64,000 nucleotides of DNA, taken from CANIGN01 sp041391385. GTDB lineage: Bacteria > Bdellovibrionota > UBA2428. The notes under the pieces are model-generated. The model searched no databases, was not told where the DNA came from, and worked only from the letters and a program-made list of their open reading frames with translations. Within the stretch, counting starts at the first letter, position 1. The number at the start of each line of letters is the position of its first letter. Shown here in pieces: positions 16,731 through 24,202 of this stretch. A program made the position numbers and the translations under genes. Where the stretch lies: positions 124,001 through 188,000 of the forward strand of contig JAWKOD010000004.1 in assembly GCA_041391385.1 (NCBI GenBank), given 5' to 3'.

Positions 16731-17362
16731 CTTTCCGATTCTTGGCCCTTGCGATTGTGCATACGCTTTCACTCATCTCTCCAGGACCAGACTTTGTACT
16801 CGTTACAAGAAATTCAGTCTTATTTTCTAGTAGAATCGGTGTATGGACAGCGTTGGGAGTTACAAGCGGTAATGCTATTCATATTCTATACGCGGTCTTT
16901 TTAACTTCTCTCTTAGGTGCGCAAAACGAAAGAGTTCTGCACATATTACAACTTTTAGGAGCTCTTTATCTTGCCTGGCTCGGAGTAAGGTGTCTTATAT
17001 CGAAACCTAAGGAATTGTATACTGATGAGGCTCAACGTAAATATGGCAGGATTACACATTGGGGAGCATTTCGATCAGGCTTTTTGTCCACTCTGTTAAA
17101 TGCTAAAGCGGCAATTTATTTTATGAGCGTCTCATTGCAATTTATAATGCCCTCTCAATCCATGTTGCTCAACGCAGCGTTCTTCATGGAATTTATTTTA
17201 ATTAGTGGGATATGGTTTGTATCTTTGGCACTTTCTTCAGGTTCGCGTGTGTTAAAGCAAATGCTACATTCGAATTTACTTTTAATAGATAGAGCTATGG
17301 GGATAGCTTTACTTGTTTTTGCCATATTTATGATGAGAGAATTTATTTTAGGTATTGTATGA
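16721..17362 (+). CDS. LysE/RhtB-family amino acid exporter
   Basis: A 213-residue membrane protein with the family signature LISPGPDFVLVTRNS near residue 18 and six predicted hydrophobic segments (two before residue 80, two around 110-155, two after 160). LysE/RhtB transporters export amino acids and derivatives using proton motive force. The gene overlaps the hydroxylase by 10 bp and the next gene by 4 bp (ATGA), so it is translated with both. The natural reading is that it exports the product of the two upstream enzymes. The substrate cannot be read from sequence. Confidence 0.85.
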   Translation: MELAFRFLALAIVHTLSLISPGPDFVLVTRNSVLFSSRIGVWTALGVTSGNAIHILYAVFLTSLLGAQNERVLHILQLLGALYLAWLGVRCLISKPKELYTDEAQRKYGRITHWGAFRSGFLSTLLNAKAAIYFMSVSLQFIMPSQSMLLNAAFFMEFILISGIWFVSLALSSGSRVLKQMLHSNLLLIDRAMGIALLVFAIFMMREFILGIV

Positions 17363-18471
17363 AAATGTTTTTGAATTTGTTTATTGTGCTTTCTTGTTTA
17401 TTGCCATTTGGTCTCAAAGCTAATTTTAAACTTGGTTATGGTTCATCAACCGCAGTTGTAAACTCGAGGATACAAGAAGGGTTTTTGATGGGTTTTGATT
17501 TAGGGATAAGAAAAATGCTTGGTGATAAACGTGTTAGGGAATTACTAACTATCAATCAAGTTGAAGGGGCTTCGCAGTTGGGTGCAATTCAAAGTGCCAG
17601 TGAGCTTGTCGAAAAAGGCGTCGTTGCGCTTTTTGGATTTCCCGGTAGTCATGACTCTCTTTTAGCGGCAAAAATTGCTCAAAAAGCTAATGTCTTGTTC
17701 GTTGCTCCTGGCTGTAATCATAACGGTCTTGGAAAAGTGGGAGATACTGTCTACACGACTGGACACTCCATGGATCGCGAAGTTTCTTCGATGCTTGATT
17801 TTTTAAAACGCTTTTATTCAAAGAAAAAGGGGTTAGTGATTATTAATCCTTCAGCTAGTCCATCGTTAAGCCAAGAGGATATATTTAAACAGCAACTTCA
17901 GGATAAGAGTAATGCCAATTTGAATATTAGCATTGTTAGATTGAATCTTGATTTGCAATTGCCCAACGAGGAATTAGATAAATTAAAAAAAGGTGATTAT
18001 TCTTATATTTGTTTTACAGCTTATCCAGAGGCACTTGTGAGTTTATCGAATCAATTGAAGTCTAATAGTATTGATTTACCTACTGTAGCTGGTTCCGCCT
18101 GGGGTACCGTGGATTCTGATGTCATGAGAAGATATATTTCTACAAAAAAGAGTCCATTTTATATGGCAGCTGTTTGGGTTCGTGGTCGTCCTTCATCAGT
18201 ATACTTCGAGCGTACCTTTAAACTCCGTTATGGGAGAGATCCTACTCCTGACAATGCATTTGGTTATGACTTAGGGATTGTTGCTGGAAGTGTTGTTAAG
18301 CGTGTTGCTGGTAAAGTTACAGCAGCTACGATCTTGAGTGCCTTTAAAAAAAACAAGTGCTTTTATAATCTAACGGTTGGAAAACTTTGTTTTGGTGATA
18401 GTGGTGGCCATTCAGATGCAAAAATCAGCTATTTAAAATATACAAAGAAAGGGTTTGAGCCTGTATTATAG
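17359..18471 (+). CDS. Periplasmic binding protein of the branched-chain amino acid (LIVBP) type
   Basis: A 370-residue protein with a clear signal peptide (MKMFLNLFIVLSCLLPFGLKA, cut about residue 21). The mature part has the type I periplasmic binding fold: LGYGSSTAVVN..IQEGFLMGFDLGI, GFPGSHDSLLAAKIAQKANVLFVAPG, and KLRYGRDPTPDNAFGYDLGIVAG. Proteins of this group bind amino acids or their analogues. There is no ABC permease or ATPase in the operon, so uptake is unlikely. Instead the gene is followed 1 bp later by a membrane histidine kinase. That pairing recalls LuxP-LuxQ, where a binding protein presents a ligand to a kinase. It overlaps the exporter gene by four bases. Confidence 0.8.
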   Translation: MKMFLNLFIVLSCLLPFGLKANFKLGYGSSTAVVNSRIQEGFLMGFDLGIRKMLGDKRVRELLTINQVEGASQLGAIQSASELVEKGVVALFGFPGSHDSLLAAKIAQKANVLFVAPGCNHNGLGKVGDTVYTTGHSMDREVSSMLDFLKRFYSKKKGLVIINPSASPSLSQEDIFKQQLQDKSNANLNISIVRLNLDLQLPNEELDKLKKGDYSYICFTAYPEALVSLSNQLKSNSIDLPTVAGSAWGTVDSDVMRRYISTKKSPFYMAAVWVRGRPSSVYFERTFKLRYGRDPTPDNAFGYDLGIVAGSVVKRVAGKVTAATILSAFKKNKCFYNLTVGKLCFGDSGGHSDAKISYLKYTKKGFEPVL

Positions 18472-18472
18472 A

Positions 18473-19810
18473 ATGAAAACTTTTATAAAAGGGTATTTTG
18501 GCTCTAAGTATATTTTACTTCGTCATCTTGTGTACACACAGATAGTCGTTATCATTGCGGGGTCTTTTTGTATCTTTCTAGCTTACCAATATGTATCCCG
18601 GTCCGTATATAAAGTGTCACTTTCCCGGGCCCGTTCTTTGGCTGAAGGAGAAATTTTGCTTAGGCAAGATAAGTGGCGTGCCTGGGATCTTGTTGGATTA
18701 AATGAGTTTGTGAATGTTGAATTAAATGACTTTAAAGACAAAATGGGCTTGGAGTATATTAAAGTTATACCGGTCTCCGACATCCCCATTGCTCTTTTGC
18801 CAGAGGATATTGTCGTTCCTAATCTTCAGCTTAAATCTAAGATGCCAGTGTTTAATGTTGTATTTGCAAAACTCGATACAAGTAGATTGATAAGTACACA
18901 AGTCCCTAACAAGGAGTTTTTGACTATCCTCTTTTTATGCGCTCTTTTATTCTTGGGGGTCATAATCTATTCGGCCAGTTATGTAGTTCGAAAAATACAT
19001 CAGCCTATTCATGGCTTAGGTATGGCTTTCGAGGCTCTCGAGAAATCAGGAAGTTTTGAGACTGGAAAAATTAAGGCAAGTGGTGAAATGAAGGATTTCA
19101 TTCAGGCTGTTGATAAAATATATAAACGATCAATCGAGAGTGAAAGAACACTTGCTTTAGGACATATCGCAACTCAAGTAGCTCATGACATAAGGTCCCC
19201 TTTGGCAGCTTTAGCTGTTGTTACGGGGAGTCTTCAAAATCTTCCTGATGATGCAAGAAAGCTAATATGTGAAGCTACAGGCAGGATCCGAACAATCGCT
19301 AATGACTTGCTCAACTATTCAAAGAAGGGTGAATTGGTGGAATCCGAAGTTCTGGATCTTCAAAACTACATTTTAGAAATTGTGCAAGAAAAGAAGCTTG
19401 AGTGGAAAAATCGGACTAAAACAAAAATTATATTTACAGAGTGCCCCTCGCGAATTCAACATCCTACTAAAGTACTAAAAAATATTGGCCGAATTGTATC
19501 AAATGTTTTAAATAACGCAATTGAGTCTATTCAGCATGATAACGGTCTAGTTACCATTGGTGTTAATTCTTTAGCGAATGGCTATGAAATTTTCATTTCT
19601 GATAATGGGTGCGGTATTCCTGACTCACTTATTAGAGTTTTGGGAGAAGTACAGGTTAAAAGCAATAAAGAAGGTGATGCTGGCAGTGGTGTCGCTCTTT
19701 ACTATGCTAAAAAATATATGATTTCTATTGGTGGAGACTTGAATATAAAAAGCAGCCTAGGGAAGGGGTCTAGGGTCTCGTTGTTTCTTAAGGCTAAAGA
19801 GCTAAGCTGA
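18473..19810 (+). CDS. Membrane sensor histidine kinase, orphan
   Basis: The ATG at 18473, 1 bp after the binding protein stop, is preferred over an in-frame TTG at 18455; it gives 445 residues. One transmembrane helix (about 16-40) and another (about 147-168) flank a periplasmic domain of about 105 residues, followed by a HAMP-like linker (PIHGLGMAFEALEK). The kinase core has an H box (VAHDIRSPLAAL), an N box (NVLNNAIESI), G1 (DNGCGIPD) and G2 (GSGVALYYAKKY). No receiver domain is attached and no response regulator gene is adjacent. The small periplasmic domain is suited to contacting the neighbouring binding protein. It ends the operon. Confidence 0.85.
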   Translation: MKTFIKGYFGSKYILLRHLVYTQIVVIIAGSFCIFLAYQYVSRSVYKVSLSRARSLAEGEILLRQDKWRAWDLVGLNEFVNVELNDFKDKMGLEYIKVIPVSDIPIALLPEDIVVPNLQLKSKMPVFNVVFAKLDTSRLISTQVPNKEFLTILFLCALLFLGVIIYSASYVVRKIHQPIHGLGMAFEALEKSGSFETGKIKASGEMKDFIQAVDKIYKRSIESERTLALGHIATQVAHDIRSPLAALAVVTGSLQNLPDDARKLICEATGRIRTIANDLLNYSKKGELVESEVLDLQNYILEIVQEKKLEWKNRTKTKIIFTECPSRIQHPTKVLKNIGRIVSNVLNNAIESIQHDNGLVTIGVNSLANGYEIFISDNGCGIPDSLIRVLGEVQVKSNKEGDAGSGVALYYAKKYMISIGGDLNIKSSLGKGSRVSLFLKAKELS

Positions 19811-19814
19811 TTAA

Positions 19815-19868
19815 TTGAGAGAATCCGTGAAAGCGGCATGGGAAGCGATTATCGATGATGAATTTTTT
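19815..19868 (+). pseudogene. Serine recombinase scar
   Basis: The short frame ESVKAAWEAIIDDEFFQ matches the recombinase domain segment EAKAAWEPIIDDRTF encoded at about 32770-32820. No start, catalytic domain or further homology surrounds it. It is a fragment of a lost integrase of the same family. Confidence 0.55.
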
Positions 19869-19890
19869 CAGCTCCAGCTCCAGCTCCAGC
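19869..19890. repeat. Short hexamer tandem repeat
   Basis: CAGCTC is repeated three times with a further CAGC. It joins the recombinase scar and the next gene's 3' end. No function is evident. Confidence 0.7.
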
Positions 19891-19914
19891 TTTCGCTATC
19901 TTGGTTTCATGTTT

Positions 19915-20406
19915 TTAATCAGCACAGCACTTCTTGTATTTTTTTTGACTGCCACAAGGACAGGGATCATTGCGACCGATTTTTTCTTCTGTTCGAACAA
20001 GAGTAGCTTGGGGAGAGAGTGACTCCCCATCGATAAATAACCACTGGCCATTATCATCTTTGCGAAATCGAGAGCGTTCATGATGCTCTTCGAGGACTCC
20101 GTTTTGCTCAAAGCTAGCGATAAACTCTACGATTCCTTTTTTGTCAGAGCTTTGACCTTGTTCAGTTGTTACTATCTTTAAACCTATCCATTTAGATTCT
20201 TCGGCCCATTTGCGAGTGGATTCATGGTCAAAGTCTGACCGAGATTCAGGAGCAGTGCTTTTCTCAAGGTAAGAAATGTCCGCTAAGGTATAGGCGGTAT
20301 AGCGAGATCTCATTAAGCTCTCGGCAGTTTCTGCTTTAGCCGTTCCTTTTAAAATCTTCTCACAGCAATTTGAAAAACTAAGGTTAGAACCGCATGGACA
20401 TTTCAT
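19915..20406 (-). CDS. ychJ: YchJ-family SEC-C motif protein
   Basis: A 163-residue protein beginning MKCPCGSNLSFSNCC and ending GRNDPCPCGSQKKYKKCC, that is, a SEC-C zinc-binding motif (CPCGS...CC) at each end around an NTF2-like central domain with the typical MRSRYTAYTLADISYLEKST. This is the YchJ (UPF0225) family. Its function is unknown; SEC-C motifs bind zinc and in SecA contact SecB or phospholipid. It is a single cytoplasmic gene, 108 bp from the next one. Confidence 0.85.
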   Translation of the reverse strand: MKCPCGSNLSFSNCCEKILKGTAKAETAESLMRSRYTAYTLADISYLEKSTAPESRSDFDHESTRKWAEESKWIGLKIVTTEQGQSSDKKGIVEFIASFEQNGVLEEHHERSRFRKDDNGQWLFIDGESLSPQATLVRTEEKIGRNDPCPCGSQKKYKKCCAD

Positions 20407-20514
20407 CTACCTAGTTTTTATAGGGTTAAGCGTGTAGATACAAGGGACAAAAAACGCTTCCCGTTTTCACGAAAAACGATGAGCCTTTAAGACCTCAGAC
20501 ACGCATCTACATGA

Positions 20515-21105
20515 TTACTGCTGCCAGCAGAGGCAAAGATAGCTAACAGCGCCTGTATTAAAACAAGCAACAGCTGTAGCAAGCCAATAGCCTGGCGGGC
20601 CAAAATCCTCTCTGTAACCTGCACCATTGCCAGTAGTTGAAGTCCAGTCCGAGCAATTGTCGCCTGCAACTCCATCTGTGTAAAAACCAGTACGGTAAAT
20701 ATTGGTCAAACCAGCGGTACTAAAATCTACGTCGATATCATCAAGAAAATCAGCCCAGTCATTTGCAATCAAAGTATCTGTATGAGAGCGAAGGGGAACG
20801 TCTGTTGGAAATCCTTGGTTAGTTGGTAGGTTAATGCCACCGTTATCACCTGTGTATGAGAGCAAGGCGCTAAAATGATTGCAGTCGAATGTCGCCGAGT
20901 GAGTGTTGTTGTACTCTGCCTCGCAAGCCGCATTGGTGGTGGCTCTGTTTCCGTAAATCGCATTCGTGTTCGTATTGACATCAAAGACATTAATTTTTTC
21001 GATTTCAATGGCGTCAGCACTGGTGCTACTTCCTGAGTTGTTACAGGAGCTAGCTAGAAAAATTGAGATAATGCCTAAGATGAGATTCTTATTTAATAAG
21101 TGCAT
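20515..21105 (-). CDS. Lipoprotein of the DUF1554/endostatin-like type
   Basis: A 196-residue protein. The signal MHLLNKNLILGIISIFLASSC carries a lipobox (LASSC), so the mature N-terminal Cys is lipidated. After a Ser-rich linker comes a domain with IYRTGFYTDGVAGDNCSDWTS....GYREDFGPPGYWLA...AVACFNTGAVSYLCLCW. This follows the NCxxWTS...C...LYC(L)C pattern of DUF1554 proteins, first described in spirochaetes with an endostatin-like fold. It should sit on the outer membrane or cell surface and bind carbohydrate or protein ligands. Family call is by pattern. Confidence 0.65.
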   Translation of the reverse strand: MHLLNKNLILGIISIFLASSCNNSGSSTSADAIEIEKINVFDVNTNTNAIYGNRATTNAACEAEYNNTHSATFDCNHFSALLSYTGDNGGINLPTNQGFPTDVPLRSHTDTLIANDWADFLDDIDVDFSTAGLTNIYRTGFYTDGVAGDNCSDWTSTTGNGAGYREDFGPPGYWLATAVACFNTGAVSYLCLCWQQ

Positions 21106-21168
21106 TTATCCTAAGGTTAAAAGAATGGCTGGAAATAACAAGAAAAATATAAAAATTAGTTTAAATTT

Positions 21169-21246
21169 TGGTGGAGGCGGTCCTGATTTAGTCAAAGCGC
21201 AGGAATTAACTGTCGCTATAGGGCGAATGGTAGCCTGGCGAAAAAA
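21169..21246 (+). repeat. tmRNA-end attachment copy A with element left end
   Basis: TGGTGGAGGCGGT (21169-21181) equals the last 13 bases of the tmRNA gene. The following ~65 bp (encoding GPDLVKAQELTVAIGR.VAWRK) match the DNA right of copy B (GPNLVEPQALTVFIGR.VVWRK). It therefore marks the left junction of the heat-shock island. Confidence 0.7.
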
Positions 21247-21289
21247 TAGATTTTGTGCATGGATTGGAGGCCAGCTTCTCTATCACTCC

Positions 21290-21326
21290 AAAAAAATATA
21301 GGCACTGGAGCTATCCAGTGCCTATA
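21290..21326 (-). terminator. Terminator of the Hsp20 gene
   Basis: GGCACTGGA gctat TCCAGTGCC, on the minus strand followed by TATATTTTTTT. It lies 15 bp past the stop of the 21341-21877 gene. Confidence 0.8.
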
Positions 21327-21340
21327 GGAGAAGAGCAGTG

Positions 21341-21877
21341 CTATTTCTCTTCTACACTCTTGTTGGAGGAATTTCCAAGTGGCCACTTGAAAAGTGATTT
21401 TCCAGAATCTCCCTTAGGCTCTCCAATTTGGATGAGCTTTTTTTGCACTTTTTCAACTTTAGGCAGTGCAATCCTCAAGACGCCATTTTCATAGTCGGCA
21501 CTTACTTTATCCGCATCTACTCCTTTAGCAAGCTGTAGGCTTCTTTCAAAGACTCCCGCTCTTCTTTCGCTTAGTAAGGTTTCTGCCTTGTCCATATTGT
21601 GGCTAATGTTTCTGGTGCCTTTTAAAGTGACAGAACCTTCAGGAGTAACTTCGATTTTAATATCTTCTTTGCGGAATCCAGGTAAGTCTGCGCACATCAA
21701 ATAGTGGTCATCGGTTTCAACTACATCGACCTCGGGTATAAACACGGGCTGAACTGTAGCTCCAGTGGGCGCAAGTGGCCTGCTCCAAATCTGATCAAAG
21801 TCCCTATTAAAGCTGTCAAAAAATCTAAATGGGTCAAAAAGAAATTCGGGTTTTATATGGTTGTATTTTTGTTTCAT
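21341..21877 (-). CDS. Hsp20 small heat shock protein
   Basis: The ATG at 21877 follows a strong AAAGGAGGT site; the frame is open upstream but that start is clearly best. The 178-residue product has a short N-terminal region (FLFDPFRFFDSFNRDFDQIW) and a full alpha-crystallin domain (VDVVETDDHYLMCADLPGFRKEDIKIEV ... YENGVLRIALPKVEK) including the GVLxIxLPK signature. The C-terminal extension holds LIQIG, an I-x-I-like motif used in oligomer assembly. It is an ATP-independent holdase chaperone in the cytoplasm. It is divergent from a small membrane protein gene and inside the island bounded by attachment copies A and B. Confidence 0.92.
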   Translation of the reverse strand: MKQKYNHIKPEFLFDPFRFFDSFNRDFDQIWSRPLAPTGATVQPVFIPEVDVVETDDHYLMCADLPGFRKEDIKIEVTPEGSVTLKGTRNISHNMDKAETLLSERRAGVFERSLQLAKGVDADKVSADYENGVLRIALPKVEKVQKKLIQIGEPKGDSGKSLFKWPLGNSSNKSVEEK

Positions 21878-21906
21878 TTTACCTCCTTTAAACCTTTCTA
21901 ATGCAA

Positions 21907-21934
21907 AATATAAATTCGCAGTTTTTAAAGTCAA
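21907..21934 (-). promoter_or_regulatory. Promoter of the Hsp20 gene
   Basis: On the minus strand, TTGACT (21934-21929), 16 bp spacer and TATATT (21912-21907), 30 bp before the start codon. Confidence 0.6.
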
Positions 21935-21990
21935 GGGTAAGTAATTGAGTGTTAAAAACTCGTTAACTAAGGTGCTACAAAAAAATCATC

Positions 21991-22019
21991 TTGAAATTTT
22001 TAATCACCATTTTTATATT
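21991..22019 (+). promoter_or_regulatory. Promoter of the heat-shock island plus-strand genes
   Basis: TTGAAA (21991-21996), 17 bp spacer, TATATT (22014-22019). The preceding C makes CTTGAA and the spacer contains CACCATTTT, somewhat like a sigma-32 promoter, but the spacing fits sigma-70 better. Confidence 0.5.
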
Positions 22020-22054
22020 TTTTGTAGAAACACTAGTTTTAAAAAGGAGGATAA

Positions 22055-22327
22055 ATGCATATGAGTAAAACCAATTATCTTCTGGAATTGCAGCTTCTGT
22101 TTCTAGCGACACTGTTCTTTGTTTATTCAGTGTCCGACAGCTTGCGGAGCTCTATTCCTAATTCGCAGGTGGGTAGCTTTAGTCCTATTCAGTTGAGTCC
22201 ACTACGCCCCCTAGGAGAATCTACTTTTGGTAGCCGAGATCATGCTAAAAAGTCAGATTCCAATCATTACTATGGCTGCCCTAATCGTAAAAAAGGTAGA
22301 AAAGTTAAAGAAAGCTTAAACTGTTAA
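22055..22327 (+). CDS. Small membrane protein of the heat-shock island
   Basis: A 90-residue product with an AAAAAGGAGG site 4 bp before the ATG. Residues 8-27 form one membrane helix (LLELQLLFLATLFFVYSVSD); the rest is polar, with a basic C-terminus (CPNRKKGRKVKESLNC) and two cysteines. It fits no family I know. It shares the unusually strong ribosome site of its neighbours and is followed by a long perfect hairpin. Confidence 0.6.
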   Translation: MHMSKTNYLLELQLLFLATLFFVYSVSDSLRSSIPNSQVGSFSPIQLSPLRPLGESTFGSRDHAKKSDSNHYYGCPNRKKGRKVKESLNC

Positions 22328-22337
22328 AAGCTTAAGA

Positions 22338-22373
22338 TTTAAGAGAGATAAAATTATTTTTATCTCTCTTAAA
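22338..22373. terminator. Long AT-rich hairpin
   Basis: TTTAAGAGAGATAAAA / TTTTTATCTCTCTTAAA pair almost perfectly around a 3-4 base loop, 11 bp after the stop of the small membrane protein. A-rich rather than T-rich DNA follows, so it may attenuate or stabilise rather than terminate. Confidence 0.55.
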
Positions 22374-22475
22374 AACAAAAAAAACAGACTTGATTTTTTT
22401 TAAATAAATACGAATTTAAAATATAGGATGACTACATGATTGGACTTCTAGCAACTTTAAAAAGGAGGACGGATT

Positions 22476-22847
22476 ATGAATTTTGAAAACTTTAAATTTA
22501 TAAATATGGAAGCATCTGAAGACTTAGTAGCTTTTGCGAATCGAACCTTGGACCGTCTTCGTGAGGCAGCGCCCTATCTGACAACGTTTATGCCGAGCTT
22601 AGAATACGATTCTGGAAAGTACACCTGTACGATAGAGCTTTATTCTCATTGGGGGCATTTTTCCGCAACATCTTCAACTTATATTCCAGAAGCTGCCATT
22701 GTTTGGACTGAACATAAAATAAATTCGCAGCTCTGGAGCTGGAAGGAAAAGCGTTTCTCAAATCTTGATGACGAAAATGCATTTCTTTACCAAAAGATTT
22801 CGAAAAAAGCTGGAGGGACTCATCGTGGAAGCGAAAATAGGAACTAA
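22476..22847 (+). CDS. Hypothetical protein, possibly HPF/RaiA-like
   Basis: A 123-residue protein with AAAGGAGG a few bases before the ATG. The order of predicted elements (F-strand, helix EDLVAFANRTLDRLREAAP, strand FMPSLEYDS, strand YTCTIELYS, strand GHFSATSSTY, helix EAAIVWTEHKINSQLWSWKEKR) resembles the beta-alpha-beta-beta-beta-alpha fold of ribosome hibernation factors. A stress island is a sensible place for one. Key basic residues of true HPF are not obvious, so this is a weak structural guess. It is 14 bp upstream of the anchored Hsp20. Confidence 0.45.
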   Translation: MNFENFKFINMEASEDLVAFANRTLDRLREAAPYLTTFMPSLEYDSGKYTCTIELYSHWGHFSATSSTYIPEAAIVWTEHKINSQLWSWKEKRFSNLDDENAFLYQKISKKAGGTHRGSENRN

Positions 22848-22861
22848 AAAGGAAAGCAACA

Positions 22862-23440
22862 ATGAAAAATATATTAAATAACAGGTTGTTTATCGTACTT
22901 CTAAGCTTTGCCCTTGGAGCTGGTAGTCTATTTCTTTATCAGCAGTATATTTCTCCGAAGCATAAATTAGAAAGTAACTTTACAAATAAAAATATTGATC
23001 CTCTATTTGATCAATTTTACAACGATGATCTATTCAACAAGTCCTTCGATCCCTTTGAGAGCATGCGGCAAATGCGAGACAAGATGGAGAAACAGTTTCA
23101 AACTCCCAACGAGGGGAGGGGAATTTTTGATTCGTGGTTTCAGAAAAGATTTGGTGGGGGCAGTGCTGAGGAGATTACTCAAAGAGAGGATGATCAATTT
23201 GTTTATTATGAACTTAAGGTAATGGGGCTCGACCAGGAAAAAGTGAGGGTTAGCGTAAGCGACGGACAACTTAGCATTTCAGGGAAAGTTGAAAAGAAAA
23301 CGGAGGCTGATGGGTCGGCTAACTATTTTTCATCTTCTTTTCATAGAAGTTTTCCAGTTCCTGCTGGGGTAGACTCGACTAAGGTTCAAATGGAACAAGA
23401 GAAGGATAAAATTATAATCAAGTTTCCTAAGCTTAAATAA
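22862..23440 (+). CDS. Membrane-anchored Hsp20 protein
   Basis: A 192-residue protein. Residues 8-27 (RLFIVLLSFALGAGSLFLYQQ) are a signal anchor, which most Hsp20 proteins lack. A charged linker with FDPFESMRQMRDKMEKQF leads to an alpha-crystallin domain (QREDDQFVYYELKVMGLDQEKVRVSVSDGQLSISGKVEKK ... KVQMEQEKDKIIIKFPKLK), where the usual GVLxIxLPK is DKIIIKFPK. It ends at that strand and has no C-terminal I-x-I extension. By the positive-inside rule the chaperone domain should be periplasmic. It probably protects envelope proteins during heat or envelope stress. Confidence 0.85.
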   Translation: MKNILNNRLFIVLLSFALGAGSLFLYQQYISPKHKLESNFTNKNIDPLFDQFYNDDLFNKSFDPFESMRQMRDKMEKQFQTPNEGRGIFDSWFQKRFGGGSAEEITQREDDQFVYYELKVMGLDQEKVRVSVSDGQLSISGKVEKKTEADGSANYFSSSFHRSFPVPAGVDSTKVQMEQEKDKIIIKFPKLK

Positions 23441-23469
23441 ATTATTGCTGGCCTGATTGCCACTACAAA

Positions 23470-23559
23470 GGGTCCTCTGAGGTGAATCCCCCAGAGGTCC
23501 TTCTTTTTTTAATTCCAGCAGTCGTTACTTCGACTTTCTTGATAAATGGTGGAGGCGGT
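23470..23559 (+). repeat. Attachment copy B with duplicated tmRNA terminator region
   Basis: This ~90 bp resembles 33540-33628: the hairpin and T-run (TCCTTCTTTTTTTAATTCC against CCCTTCTTTTTTTATTTCC), a shared intermediate stretch, then AAATGGTGGAGGCGGT. The last 13 bp equal the tmRNA 3' end. It is the junction of the heat-shock and nitric-oxide islands, and its hairpin probably terminates the Hsp20 transcript. Confidence 0.75.
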
Positions 23560-23751
23560 CCTAATCTAGTCGAACCACAGGCATTAACCGTCTTTATAGG
23601 GAGAAAGGTAGTTTGGCGAAAAGATAAGGTCGACCTCACCGAGCTGGCAAAACTACGGTGGGTCGACAAATGGACTATTGAGCGATTGGCGAGACATTTT
23701 GGACTGGGAACTACCAGCATCAAAGTGAATCTCAGACGGCTCAGGAAATGA
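23482..23751 (+). pseudogene. Recombinase C-terminal remnant with helix-turn-helix
   Basis: The first 26 codons (NPPEVLLFLIPAVVTSTFLINGGGG) match the end of the recombinase at about 33550-33625 (NPPEALLFLFPPVDGSTLLTNGGGG). After the attachment core, the frame continues into PNLVEPQALTVFIGRKVVWRKD and ends in a compact helix-turn-helix (LAKLRWVDKWTIERLARHFGLGTTSIKVNLRRLRK). No N-terminal recombinase sequence precedes it. It therefore combines the tail of a lost recombinase with the left-end module of the nitric-oxide island, as expected from recombination within the core. Confidence 0.65.
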
Positions 23752-24202
23752 GGGTTCGACATGGAATCGTTACTTGGAAAACTGTTTTTGGCATATGCAC
23801 TTTGCTCTTTAGGTATGCATTATCGGAGGTTTTGAGTTGTAGATCAGGAGAGTGCCTGAGAAGGATTGAAAGGGCAAAATTGGACGTCCTAAAAATCGAT
23901 TGGAAGCCAATTTCGGTATTCCCAGAAGAGGCCAAAAAATTTAGGTGAAATATCGGCCCACCTATCAACTTTGTAAGTTGTCGGTAGGCCATCGTCACAG
24001 TTCGATATTTTAAATCCTATTGAAATTACGGTGGATTAAAACTGTAAAATACCGCAGAAAATCCGTCTGCCAATTGTAAACGCCGTTTCCTTACTCATAG
24101 AACGGTAGATAAGGAATACTTCTTGCTACCTATAGGTGCGCTCAACTATTCTTCAAATGGGACGTTTTTAAAAATATCTAATTGTTCGATAGAAAGAAAA
24201 GT
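23752..24202. other. 450-bp region without a recognised gene
   Basis: An open plus-strand frame at 23748-23948 has no family resemblance or ribosome site. An imperfect hairpin occupies about 23955-23990 (CAACTT tgt AAGTTG flanked by CCTA/TAGG and GGCC). The promoter of the hemerythrin-like gene should be in the last 150 bp, but no clear -35/-10 pair or FNR-type box is visible. Confidence 0.45.

Noticed and set aside
19869..19890. Possible CRISPR or variable tandem repeat
   Set aside because: Only three 6-bp units with no spacers; no cas genes anywhere in the window.
23748..23948. 66-codon frame after the helix-turn-helix remnant
   Set aside because: No ribosome site, no family resemblance, and it overlaps the preceding stop; probably chance.
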